A stretch of 64,000 nt of DNA from Atherix ibis (taxonomy: Eukaryota; Arthropoda; Insecta; Diptera; Athericidae), in contig OY282609.1 in NCBI GenBank assembly GCA_958298945.1, positions 55,214,220-55,278,219 on the forward strand, read 5' to 3'. Below, piece by piece: positions 34,957 through 44,960 of the stretch. The first letter of the stretch is position 1, and every line of letters begins with the position of its first letter. Made by a program: the position numbers and the translations under genes. Below the pieces are notes generated by a model. That model was not told the DNA's origin. It saw nothing but the letters and a program-made list of their open reading frames with translations, and searched no databases.

Positions 34957-35268
34957 GTGGCAGAGAAAGTTGTGCATAAAGAGGTGATGAAGAAAGTTCC
35001 GCAAAGTGAACCACCGATGAAGATAAGCGTGCCACAGCCGGGGAACAGTATGTTTCCTACGGGTCTGTCGACTATAAGGCAGTTAATGAGAAATTTGGCA
35101 GCAGAGATCATCGGAGTCCTAGGTTCCAATAGTGTCAGTAAAAAGGTCGTGGTGTGTGTTTTTGCAAGACTGGCCATTGTAGAGGATCAACTTGCAGAAA
35201 TGCTAACTGGGCTGGCTTGGTTGAAGGCATCCAATAACACTTTTGCCTCCAAAAAACAATATCAATAA
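34957..35268 (+). CDS. Unrecognised 103-codon reading frame, possibly a retroelement ORF1 fragment
   Basis: Its composition is balanced and coding-like, unlike the low-complexity frames around it (for example GNSMFPTGLSTIRQLMRNLA, then VFARLAIVEDQLAEMLTGLA). It lies in a less AT-biased block (about 34380-35270) next to LINE debris. I do not recognise a family. The C-terminal half is predicted helical by eye, similar in style to gag-like ORF1 coiled regions. No CCHC knuckle is seen. It has no AT-rich codon skew and no obvious promoter. Most likely it is part of a transposable element and not a host gene. Confidence 0.35.
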   Translation: MAEKVVHKEVMKKVPQSEPPMKISVPQPGNSMFPTGLSTIRQLMRNLAAEIIGVLGSNSVSKKVVVCVFARLAIVEDQLAEMLTGLAWLKASNNTFASKKQYQ

Positions 35269-35684
35269 AAATAAAAAATGAAAAAATACATTGTGAATAT
35301 TGTGAGCAGATCTTTTTTATCGAGATAACTTCGTTTTAAAATTCATAAACTTAAACCAAATCCACACTGTCGATAGGACCTTACTTACAAACAAAAAGTG
35401 AACCAGGCTCATATCATTTCAGTTGAGATAATGTCTGTAAAAGCTTTAAGGAGAACAATACTTAAGCCTACAGTAGAGTTATTTTAGTTCCAGTATATTA
35501 CACAGAATCTGTACCCAAAACTACCTTATTTGGTAAGTAATTCCTAGCTATGTCAGACTGACTAATCTAAGTAATAGGATGGCTATGAATTATAGAAAAA
35601 AGTCATAAGTTAAGAACAATTTTTTGTAATAAGCTTAATTTTACACCTACTATCTAATTGTATCTCAAAATAGAAAATGACTAA

Positions 35685-36543
35685 TCACCTGAAACATCTC
35701 AATGAAAGCTCGGAGTTTAATGCATTTTTTGTTGTTGTTGTAAGGATTCTCAGACAAGAGCCCGACGTCATTCTGTCACACCACGAACTTGAGGCCATTT
35801 GGTGACTCCATGTTAAAAGTGAGTTAACATTGCCAGCTTCCCTCATGAAACTGGTTGAGCATAAGTTGGAGGGAGCAATTAGATGTAATTTAATTTGATG
35901 GAACAAGTTAGTTTCTTGGAAAAGGCGTTGTTGGATCAAGGGGCTCCGCAATGGAAGGATTCTTTTTCCAAAAAAAAATTTCGCATTAAATGACATTCAT
36001 TTGAAATATGGGGAATAATATGCTCAGCATCACAGGAATGATATGAAGGACGAGGTTGATTTCCGAAGTGGACAAGGTTGGTTTCGCAAGAGGACAAGGT
36101 TAGTTTTCTTCCACAGAATTTTGGAATAATTTTTGAGTAGACTGGTTTTACGATGTGAGGCCAATGTTTGCGAAAAAATCTTCCACCATTAGTCCAGTCT
36201 ATTTGTCCATGCATGGCCAAAGATGTTAGTAGTCCAAGTAGACGAGAAATAATAGAAAGCCTTTTTCGCCAGCAGATCAGCTTACTCATTAATTCCCATA
36301 ATACCAACATGACCGGGAATCCCATTCAACTCGACGTTTCCATTGTTTAATAGATTACGACGAATCTCATTGAGCATTGGATTATTAGGTAAGAAGTTCT
36401 ACTTTCCAAGGCTGCGAGACTGACTGCATGTAAAAATGTTTATGCTATGATGTTTGGGAGATTAATTAAAATCTCAACTGCCGATCTAATTGCCCAGAAT
36501 TCGCCATGGAAAGTAAAACTTCTTAATGGTAGGATTCTATACT
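35685..36543 (-). pseudogene. LINE RNase H domain and C-terminus, broken
   Basis: The minus-strand frames read FHGEFWAIRSAVEIL (where a QAEL.AI motif with the catalytic Glu is expected) and then VSLAALES (SDSxAALxxL-type). The block GIPGHVGIMG...ADLLAKKAF is the HSGIxGNExADxLA motif of LINE RNase H. Downstream, a Cys/His-poor tail extends to about 35690. Several frameshifts and stops are present. A mariner at 36546-37880 is inserted directly upstream, so the element was already here when that mariner arrived. The RT domain is not visible. Confidence 0.6.
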
Positions 36544-36545
36544 TA

Positions 36546-37880
36546 CGAGGGTCATTCAACAAGTACTTAGCCTACAAAAGAAAAACAGAAATTTTGGAAA
36601 GGTGGCAATTTATTTTTCCACATAATCTCCTTCAACCTCGATACACTTGGCCCAGCGATGCTATAACTTTTTTAACCCCTCCAAAAAATACATTTTCTCG
36701 AGGGAAGCACAATAGGCCTCCGTGGCGACGATAACCTCCTCATTCGATCCAAATCTATTCCCGGCGAGTAATTTTTTCAGGTTTGGAAATAAAAAGTAGT
36801 CACAGGGGGCCAAATCTGGAGATACGGTGGATGGGGCAGCAATTCGTAGCGCAATTCGACCAATGTGGCCATGGCGACGGCGGAGGTGTGAGCCGGCGCG
36901 TTGTCGTTGTGGAACAGCACTTTTTTCTTCGCAAAGCGGGGCCGCTTTTTTTTCAATTCGACGTCAAATCGGTCCAATAAGTCAGCATAGTAGCGCCCCG
37001 TGATTGTTTTACCCTTCTCGAGGTAATCGATGTGGACCACACCTTGTGAATCCCAGAAAACGGTGGCCATCACCTTTCCGGCCGATCGAACAGTCTTCGC
37101 CTTCTTATAGACTACTAAATTTATCCTATCATAAAAAAATTGATTTTAAACTTGATTTTAATGCCGGATGAAGTCCACTGTTTCGACTGTTCCTTGGTCT
37201 CTGGCGTGTACCAGTGAATTCATGTTTTGTCGACGGTCACGAAACGACGCAAGAACTCCGCTGGATTGCGCTGAAACAGCGCCAAACACGTCGCCGATGT
37301 GGTCTCACGGTTGCGCTTGTTTTCCGGTGTGAGCAAACGCGGCACCCATCGCGCCGACAGCTTTCTCATGCCCAGTTCTTCGTGTAGAATATGATGCACC
37401 GTTCCTACTGCGATGCCCACAGTCTCAGCTATCTCGTGAACCTTCAATCGACGGTCTGCCAACACGAGATCGTGGACTTTTTTAACGTTTTCCTCCGTAG
37501 CAGCCGTTTTTGGGGCACCTGGGCGTGGCTCATCAAAAACCGACGTGCGGCCACGAACAAACTCGTTGAACCAATTCTTGACGGTCGCCATCGAAGGAGA
37601 AGAGTCACCATACACAGCATCCAAGCGATCTTTGATTTCGCTGCGCGTTTTCCCTTCCAAAAACAAGAATCTTATCATCGAACGATATTGTTCTTTTTCC
37701 ATTTTTGTGCAACCGACCGACACGCTCGCTTTCAAAGGTTCACAAAACAAAACTTATTAAGGGAATCGACTGAAACTTTGACAGTAGGCTACTAAAAGAA
37801 TGTACTGCACGATGGTAAATTTCTTTTGTGACCGCAGTTCCATCGGGCGGTGAGGCTAAGTACTTGTTGAATGACCCTCG
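36546..37880 (-). mobile_element. Irritans-like mariner, second family, full length
   Basis: The TIRs CGAGGGTCATTCAACAAGTA and the complement of TACTTGTTGAATGACCCTCG are perfect over these 20 bases. TA duplications lie at 36544-36545 and 37881-37882. The length is 1,335 bp. It is related to, but distinct from, the CGAGGGTCGTTCAATAAGTC family. It is inserted into a LINE RNase H remnant. Confidence 0.9.
36610..37702 (-). pseudogene. Irritans-like transposase (second family), broken
   Basis: Starts MEKEQYRSMIRFLFLEGKTR, with HTH regions KNWFNEFVRGRTSV and ETVGIAVGTVHHILHEEL, then WVPRLLTPENK and RFVTVDKT followed by a stop where Trp is usual (TGG to TGA, about 37220). IHWYTPETKEQSKQW follows. 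About 60 bp of AT-rich sequence interrupts the frame at about 37110-37170. It resumes GKVMATVFWDSQGVVHIDYL and then LFHNDNAPAHTSAV (second Asp). A 1-bp loss before the third catalytic Asp turns SPDLAP into another frame at about 36830. The end CIEVEGDYVEK is readable at 36610-36645. Confidence 0.87.
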
Positions 37881-38439
37881 TAATATCGCAATGTTAATTG
37901 CCAATAAGCTGAATGATAGTCAAGGATGTTGTGTGCGAAGGCTTTTCAAGTCCCGAAATGCATGGTCAGATACGTTGATATTCCCTAAAAAAAACTGTAG
38001 CATAGATACATTGGGAGATCCAATTCACAAATCTAGATACTTTTGAGTATATTTGAGATTAGCTTGAACCCAAAATTCATCGGCACTACATAACCTCGAA
38101 GGATATGTTGAAGAAAAGTATAAATGGGACAATATCAGTGTCAAAGAATTTGAAAAAAAAACTGATAAATTTAAAAAGTCAAAAATGTTATTTTTGGCTG
38201 AAAATTTATTTTAAAATAATAAAAATAGACTTTTACTGTTGAAGTTTCTTGAAAAAAAAGCCAATTATTTTTTTAATTTGAATTCATAAGATCTGATTAA
38301 TTAAGAAGTATTCGAAAAAGCTTATTTTATAGTAAAAATATAAAATATTTAGTAGCTTGTAAATAAGTAATTATTTATAGATTTTCTTTAGAGCAGATGC
38401 TTAAACATACGAGTACGGTATAGTGTTTGATAGACTGAA

Positions 38440-38935
38440 TTCGAGGGTCTTGATCTTAGAATCGGATGCTCAACCGAGAATATTGCTGAGGTGCATGAAA
38501 GTGAAGCTGAAATTCCATTTGTTGTATGGAATATTTTACATTAAAGATTTGCATTTATACCAGTACAAGATTTCGATAATACAATAACGCCAAAGTTTTA
38601 TATCTTCATAGACTAGGCAAAAAAGGAATGGACTTTGTGGTGGAGGTGTCATTGATTCGTATTATTTCAAGGACGCCTACAAAACACGATGTAAATTCTT
38701 TGATCGATATTTTTTGAGCAACTTTTGTTATGAAGTTGGTGATATCGAATGAACATTACTTCCCAGATTTAACCGCTGCCAATTTATTCCTGTAAGAATA
38801 CTTAAAGGAAAAGAACATCACTAACCTATGTGAGATATCAAAGGACTAAAAGAAATGCATACACAATAAAATCAATGAAATTAAGCTGAAAATGTATGAA
38901 TATCTTCGAAAGGGCAGAGCTTTGATCCAATTTTT
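38440..38935 (+). pseudogene. Decayed DD41D/Tc1-type transposase fragment
   Basis: Frames resemble the rosa-type transposase in order. STENIAEVHESEAEIP at about 38475 is followed by KDLHLYQYKISIIQ at about 38545 (family form KDLHLHxYKIQLTQ). GGVIDSYYFKDA at about 38645 corresponds to GGIIGPYFF. FPDLTAANLFL and EYLKEKNITNLCEI follow at about 38770, then the C-terminal helix region. The section with the catalytic QQDG motif is lost or unrecognisable. No TIRs seen. This is an old copy. Confidence 0.6.
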
Positions 38936-38939
38936 TTTT

Positions 38940-40230
38940 TATACAAATTTCCCAAATCCAAAAAAAAGTCGTATGCTTATCTTCAGAATATCCTGTTTCT
39001 ACATATATTCCCTAAAAAAGTAGATCAGTATTTTTAGCAAAAGCACCTCTCCTCTGTATTTGTTATAAAAGTTTTATTTAAAAAAAAAAAATATCTTCTC
39101 ATCCTTACGAATTTTTATTTTTGGGCAGTTAATATTTTTATTAAATAATTTTTAACTAATTTTAGATAAATATTTTATTATTAGTTTTAATTTAAATTAT
39201 TATTAAATTTAAATTACACTATTTTGTAAAATAATTATATTGAAAATTTATAATTAGTATTTATTTTTATTAAAATTAAAAAAAAAAATTTCAGTTCCCA
39301 AATTTCGAGTTTAAACTATTTACGACTATGCTCCGAAAACAAATAGAAATAGTTGACTTAACGTAAATTATTTTTTATTTTTTTTTTAAATTAATGAAAT
39401 ATTGTATTTTTAGTTAATTTTGCTAGAACTAATAGTTTCCAAGAATTTCTCTGTTATTTAATTTTTAACCTTTACAATATCAACCTATTAAAAAAAAATT
39501 TTCGTCGTAGTACTCCTACCAACTATACTATCCTTTCCTTAAGGATGTTACTCATCTGTACCAATTTTTCTTAATTATGAATTATTTCCCTACAAACTCT
39601 TAATTATTTATTAATTGTAAAATTGAATATATTATTTGAAAGTATTCTTTTCTCAACCAATATATTATATTATAGTTTAAATATATCGTAATACGTAGAA
39701 TCATTCCAATCAATCCCATGCATACAAAATTTCACTTATTTTTCTTTTTTTAAACAAACCAACAGCACACATTACATTTTACTCATACTTCAATCAATAT
39801 AATTACAATTACAATTGATTATAGTGTAATTTATAAGAATAATTATAAATTTTCATTTAGTAGTTTATACTAAAAGATTATTTGCTGTTAAAAAAATAAT
39901 AATATTCAAATTTTTATAGTGAATAGTAAAAAACTATTTATGATAAAAAATAAAAGATTAGATTATTTTCAACTGAAAGTTTATCAAAAGGATTTCCTTC
40001 AAATTAATTTTATTTTAAAAACAAACAAAAAAAAACAACTAAATAATATGAAAAAACAGTTTAATTAATAAAACCAATAAGAATTGAAATTAAAAATTAA
40101 TAATAAAAATATTGCATTAAATAGAAATCAAATAATAATATTATTGTGAGTTTTTTTTTTTACGAAAATATAAAATAACTATTTTAACATTTAAACTTGT
40201 AAAATTTGTTAAAAAGTTAATATGAAAAGA
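38940..40230. other. AT-rich intronic sequence upstream of the alternative-exon choice, no gene
   Basis: Homopolymer-rich; nothing coding up to the donor at 40237. Confidence 0.6.
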
Positions 40231-40237
40231 CACTTAC

Positions 40238-40429
40238 GTCAAGCGGTTTCTTTAAGACGATCCATCCAGATTCTGGTTGTATTTCAAAATATTCCAAATC
40301 ATTGGGATTGTAGGGGGCGCTCAAACTGTATATAATAGCACCATTATTATCAGCATCCTCATCAGATGCGGATACACGAAGGATATTAGTACCAATACTG
40401 GCATCCTGTTTTACGTTTTCAACATATTT
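40238..40429 (-). CDS. CadN: N-cadherin constitutive exon (192 nt)
   Basis: Acceptor TTTAG|AAATAT and donor GAC|GTAAGT. It encodes 64 codons, phase 0 at both ends: KYVENVKQDASIGTNILRVS, then DEDADNNGAIIYSLSAPYNP and SGWIVLKKPLD. It contains the DxD-type calcium site DEDADNNGAI and the beginning of the conserved LDxE motif, which is completed by RE at the start of either alternative exon. The frame is continuous with the exon 40786-41019 (ending DRQ). The strong donor contrasts with the weak donors of the two exons it can be joined to. Confidence 0.94.
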
Positions 40430-40785
40430 CTAAATGGCAGAAAAGGATAAAGAAATTTTTTATAGTTTATTTTTTACAATTTTTGGAAGCACTTATCCAA
40501 AGAAGTTTTGAATAAAAATTAGAAAATATTAGAAAATTAAAAAGCTTCTGAAAAAAATTTTCGACAAAAACTAAATATTTTGTGAGCAAGTTATTTTTTT
40601 TTTATATAAGAGATGTGCTGTTATTTTTTTATGCTTTAAAAATAAAAATAACATTAAAAAAATATTTTAGAAAAATTATAAAGGCTAATTTTTTAAATAA
40701 TTGTTTAAAAATAATTTCACGATTCTTTATTAATTAAAAATCAAAATATTATTTTAATTCTTTTCCTTTTTTATTTAATAATTAC
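40430..40785 (-). other. CadN: Short CadN intron (356 nt)
   Basis: Between DRQ|GTAATT and TTTAG|AAATAT. AT-rich, no insertion. It is one of only two short introns in the window. Confidence 0.9.
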
Positions 40786-41019
40786 CTGTCTATCAAATAG
40801 TGGTGGATTATCATTAACATCTGTTATTTCAACTGTAAACGAACAGACACCCTCAAGACTTGGTTCACCTTGGTCAGTTGCCTTCACAGTAACCGAGACG
40901 AATTTTCCATCGTCACCTTCACGGTCGAAAACTTTATTTGTTGACACTTCACCAGTCTCCTCATCGACCGTGAATTTTGTACCTTTTTGATTTGGTTGCT
41001 GGACAATCGAATATTTCAC
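40786..41019 (-). CDS. CadN: N-cadherin constitutive exon (234 nt)
   Basis: Acceptor TTTTCACAG|GTG and donor CAG|GTAATT; 78 codons, phase 0. It encodes VKYSIVQQPNQKGTKFTVDE, TGEVSTNKVFDREGDDGKF (LDRE-type motif as FDRE), VKATDQGEPSLEGVCSF and EITDVNDNPPLFDRQ, the DVNDNxP calcium linker between two cadherin repeats. Its N-terminus completes the split phrase EDKGVNGQ|VKYS with the exon at 57632-58417, although 16.6 kb of transposon-rich intron separates them. Confidence 0.95.
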
Positions 41020-41413
41020 CTGTGAAAATTCAATTAACAAACGAAGAAAAAATACATTTTTATTAAATATTGTGCCAAAAAAGAAAATTAATTAACAGAG
41101 AAGTTTGGGAAAGGATAATTAATGTTACAATTTTAAAAAGGACAATTCCATAAAAAATGAAATTATTTTTGACAAATTATCAAAAGGACAATTATTATTC
41201 TTTACAACAACAAAAAACCTATTTCTTATGAAGATGAAGATATTTTGTGTGTTATTTTGTTATAAGATAATTAAGCAAATACAATTTTCTTTTTAAAAAA
41301 AGACAAACAAAAAATAAACAAAAATTGATAAAAATTTATTTATTAAATCCAACATTCACTCTTTTTATATGAAAAATAATTAAGGGAAATTTATCTTTAT
41401 TAAGTTAAGAAAA

Positions 41414-41593
41414 TTTTCGGGAAATTTGCTTTAGAATAGGAGCTGTTATTAGATCATAACCAGGAGCTTTTTGATTGGGAAGGCGCAGAATTGTAGATTT
41501 AATTTCCGAGGGCTTGAATTTTTTGGCAGGAAGACTCATAAGGAGTGGGAACATTAGTTCTTCGATGATTTTGTTAGTAAGCGATTTGTCTTC
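41414..41593 (-). pseudogene. Jockey-like RT start, inverted half (continues across the mariner)
   Basis: The minus frame reads LVEDKSLTNKIIEELMF, then KFKPSEIKSTILRLPNQKAP and GYDLITAPILKQISRK, the N-terminal RT blocks (NKKAPGxD). It is separated from the endonuclease part by the mariner and stops abruptly at 41414, where homology to the plus-strand half also ends. Confidence 0.8.
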
Positions 41594-41595
41594 TA

Positions 41596-42376
41596 CCAGA
41601 TGTATAAGCTTAAATCCGCTGTTTGGTCATATGTGGCGTGAGTAAGCGCATTAAGCTACCATGGGCACGCCATACTTTTTTTTATGAGTTTGACATCTGT
41701 CAACGCTAATCAGTGCACGTTGTCAGTAATTTCATACAAAAACATACATTTTTCCTTTGGTAATCATGTCTAGTTTTGTGCCAGAAAAAGAGCATATGCG
41801 TGAAGCTCTGCTTTTCTGCTTTAATTTGAAGAAATCGGCTGCCGAATCACCAAGATTGGTTTCGTCAATTTTGATTGGTTTCGTCGGTTCAAAGATGGCA
41901 ATTTAGACTTGTGGGACAAGAAGTATGAAAATCGGCCTAGGAAGGTTGAGGACCATCAATTGCAGGCTCTTTTGGACGAAGACGATACCCAATCGCAAAA
42001 AATGCTCGCGGAGCAATTGGGTGTTACTCAACCAGCCATTTCCATGCATCTGCGTGCCATGGGGAGGATTGAAAAGTTCGAAAAATGGGTGGCACATGAA
42101 TTGAACGATAGGCAGATGGAGCGACGCCAAAACACATGCGAAATCATGCTCGCCAGACAAAAAAGAAAGTCGTTTCTGCATCGGATTGTGACAGGCGATG
42201 AAAAGTGGATATATTTCGAGAATCCTAAATGCAAGAAATCGTGGGTTGATCCCGGCCAACCATCAACATCTGCCCCAAGACCAAATCGCTTCGGACGGAA
42301 GACGATGCTGTGCGTTTTGTGGGATCAGCAGGGTATCCTCTGCTATGAAATGTTGGATTTAAGCTTATATACCTGA
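41596..42376 (+). mobile_element. Mos1-like mariner, internally deleted, nested in the Jockey element
   Basis: The left TIR CCAGATGTATAAGCTTAAAT and the complement of the right, TCAGGTATATAAGCTTAAAT, are flanked by TA at 41594-41595 and 42377-42378. At 781 bp it lacks about 0.5 kb relative to the copy at 5623-6824. The transposase frame runs directly into the right TIR after CYEML. The insertion splits the inverted LINE half. Confidence 0.9.
41766..42376 (+). pseudogene. Mos1-like transposase, truncated by internal deletion
   Basis: Starts MSSFVPEKEHMREALLFCFN and soon contains a short deletion with frameshift (after SAAES). The main frame resumes at about 41909 with DKKYENRPRKVEDHQLQALL, the second HTH (AEQLGVTQPAISMHLRAMGR), WVAHELNDRQMERRQNTCEI, and RIVTGDEKWIYFENP with the first catalytic Asp, as far as VLWDQQGILCYEML. 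Everything C-terminal, including the second and third catalytic Asp, is gone. Confidence 0.88.
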
Positions 42377-42384
42377 TATGGTAT

Positions 42385-43507
42385 ATCATCATGTGGAGCA
42401 AAAGCATTTACCAAATGTTTAGCATATACAATACTTTGGCTTTTTCTTTGTCTGTTTTTACCCAGTTACCGTAATTTTGTTTCAGTGCGTGTGATGTTCT
42501 TTTGTAGGAGAGTATAGTGGCTTCCCATAAAGAAATATTGTCACTTAGTGATTTTGTATAAGTTTCATGCCGTTCATTATAGTGCTTTCTAATTTCCATT
42601 TTTAGTTCACATTGCAGTCGGTTAAGTTCCTGTTTGTAGCCAGGCATTCGTACGCGTTGCCATTGCATTGTCATTTTTCTTTTTTCGGTAATTAAAGTTC
42701 GTATTTTAGTTGGTAAATTTTGTTTTGTGTCGTATTGCATGTTGTATATATATAGTAAAGTCATTTACAGCATCATTAATGTCGTTTGCAGTTTTTAAGT
42801 CAATCTGTTGGTCTAATTTGTTTCTAAAAGTATTCCAGTCTATTTTGCCATTTATCAGCCTAGGATGAAGAGTCTGTAAGATTGGCTTAGAAATAAGTGT
42901 AAGGAGAACAAGACTATGATCAGAGTTTAAATCGGAAAGATTTTCAATATTCGAATTCATGGTAATTGAAGGAGTACTAATGAAGTAATCGAGGATATCA
43001 GGTCGTTTTGAAATTTGATATGATGTATGGAATAGAGCTTCTTAAAGAATCTTTCCTAGAGGGTTATCAACGCGGCAACCCCATTGAGGGTATTTAGCAT
43101 TGTAATCACCACCCGCAAGGAACGAGTCTCCAAGCGCGTGTAAGAAGGATATAAATTCGGAACCAGTTATGGTTTTGTTGGGAGGACAATAAACAGATGC
43201 TACATTAAGATTAAATAAGAAGGTATCAATAGTAACAACTGTGGATTGCAGGGATTCGGAGGAGAAATTGGAGTGAATGTTATGTTTAATGGATTTTTTA
43301 TAAGGATAGCTGTTCCACCATGCGCCGTATTGTCAGGATGATCAGTTCTGTATGTATCGTACTCTCGTATCGTGAAGTATGACCTGGATGTAAAGTGAGT
43401 TTCAGTTAATAGAGCAATGTTAATGCGTCCAGTTCTTGTCGATGGAGGTTCAATCCATTTGCGTTCCATAAAAGGATAGAGAAGGAATTTTCGGTGCGCG
43501 ACGACAT
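42385..43507 (-). pseudogene. Jockey-like ORF2 endonuclease region, inverted half
   Basis: The ORF2 ATG at 43507 directly follows the TAA of ORF1, whose tail LANALISIVSALSSTVQK is readable at 43508-43567. The endonuclease (APE-type) blocks appear in order: MSSRTENSFSILLWNANGLN, then IALLTETHFTSRSYF, HGGTAILIKN, VASVYCPPNK, GGDYNAKYPQWGC and LNSDHSLVLL (the catalytic SDH). A linker follows (TKIRTLITEKRKMTMQWQRV) and continues towards the RT through AKHLVNAFAPHDDI at the mariner junction. At least four frameshifts or stops interrupt it (near 43455, 43200, 43035 and 42410). Confidence 0.85.
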
Positions 43508-43567
43508 TTATTTTTGAACAGTGGACGATAAAGCTGACACAATGGATATCAACGCATTTGCAAGTGG

Positions 43568-44900
43568 TTCCAAATAAAAAAGCTCCTGGTTATGATCTAA
43601 TAACAGCTCCCATTCTGAAGCAAATTTCCCGAAAAGCTTTAGTTTTAATTACATATATTTTTAATAGTATCCTACGCACTACCTATTTTCCGTTACTCTG
43701 GAAATTTTCTGTCGATAAAATGATTCCTAACCCAAATAAACCCATTAATTTTCCTTCCTCCTATAGACCTATCAGCCTCTTACCAATTCTTGGTAAGATA
43801 TTGGAAAAACTTTTATAAAAACGACTCTATCCAGTCCTAGTTAATGAAAAAATTATTTCTGATCACCAATTAGGCTTCCGATTTGAACACTCCACTATCC
43901 AGCAATGCCATCGCATTGTTGATCATAGTGCATCCTCTCTTGAGAGGAAAGAATATTGCCCAGGAGTATTTTTAGATACCTTCCAAACTTTTGATCGTGT
44001 GTGGCATCCTGGACTCCTCTAGAAACTCAAGAGCTTTCTTCCTTCAACATACTACCTTTCCAAGTTGCAATTAACTCAGAATCCTCGGAAATATATCCTA
44101 TTCTAGCCGGACTACCACAAGGCAGTATCCTTGGTCCCATCTTATATAATATTTATATTTATGACATCCCAGCTGATCCTAATACTATCATTGCTACCTA
44201 TGCCATGATACGGCCATACTTGCTACCCATTCAAATCCTGACATAGCTTCCAATAATTTACAATCTCATATCCACAACCTTCAAGCTTGGTTTAAGAGAT
44301 GGAGAGTGAAGGTAAATGAACTGAAAAGCGCTCACATTACTTTCACACTTTGTCAAGGAAAACCTACCCCTTTATACCTTAAAAGCAACATGATACCACA
44401 ATATGATAAAGTGCGTTATTTGGGACTTTACCTGAACAATAGACTAACATGGAACCCTCATAGTAGACTAAAAAGAGTTGAAGCTAAGAGACCCTATGAC
44501 TTTTTGGACTACTGGACAAACGCTCGAAACTAACAATAAAAAGTAAACTTTTAGTAAAACCTATTCGAACATATGGAATTGAACTTTGGGGTTCAACGAA
44601 ACGTTCCAATTCGTATCGCGTCCAGGCCTTACAATCCAAGATCCTCCGTAAATTTGTTGATGCCCCTTTTTATGTTCGTAGCACCGTAATACATCGTAAC
44701 CTAATTGTTCCCTTTGTTCAGGATCTGTGCATTTCCCACTATCAAAAATTCCACTCCCGTTTATCTTACCATCATTGTCTTGTACTGCCCTTCCCGGAAA
44801 CACTCATCGGAGACTTAAGAGACAATGGCCTACAGATTTTCTAGAGGAATCTAACTTCCATTAGTTGGAGAAACACCGATGGGTGTTTACTCCCACTTCA
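43568..44900 (+). pseudogene. Jockey-like reverse transcriptase, plus-strand half
   Basis: The frame reads NKKAPGYDLITAPILKQISR, FPSSYRPISLLPILGKILEK, then after a stop SDHQLGFRFEHSTIQQCHRI, and FLDTFQTFDRVWHPGLL (first catalytic Asp block). LAGLPQGSILGPILYNIYI follows. The YADD box is disrupted by a 1-bp deletion at about 44203 (TATGCC-ATGATACGG, where GCCGATGAT is expected). KVRYLGLYLNNRLTW is next, and then the C-terminal YGIELWGSTKRSN, ILRKFVDAPFYVRS and HYQKFHSRLS. It has multiple stops. This half is truncated at its 5' end by the inversion point. Confidence 0.87.
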
Positions 44901-44960
44901 TGATGCACAAGATTGTTAATTAAAATGTTATGTAAATCTGCTTGTTACAATAAAATTTTT

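Larger units (their letters stand above)
23069..40237 (-). other. CadN: CadN intron between the constitutive exon and the alternative pair
   Basis: A 17.2-kb intron bounded by the donor GAC|GTAAGT at 40238/40237, a near-perfect consensus, and the acceptor at 23069. It carries a DD41D transposon, two irritans-like mariners, LINE fragments and long AT tracts. A (TA)n run and T-rich tracts lie at 23150-23235, just upstream of the proximal alternative exon. Confidence 0.85.
41414..44960 (+). mobile_element. Jockey-like LINE with inverted 5' part (twin-priming structure)
   Basis: The 3' part (about 43568-44960) is on the plus strand: RT, C-terminus and an AATAAA at about 44949. The 5' part (43567 down to 41414) is on the minus strand: the end of ORF1, endonuclease and the start of RT. 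The two halves meet 5' end to 5' end at about 43565. About 68 bp (AAAAAGCTCCTGGTTATGAT onward) is present in both halves, at 41414-41485 inverted and at 43570-43635 direct, with two transitions between them. This is the arrangement produced when target-primed reverse transcription starts from both strands of the target. A mariner (41596-42376) later inserted into the inverted half. I see no clear target-site duplication. Confidence 0.82.
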
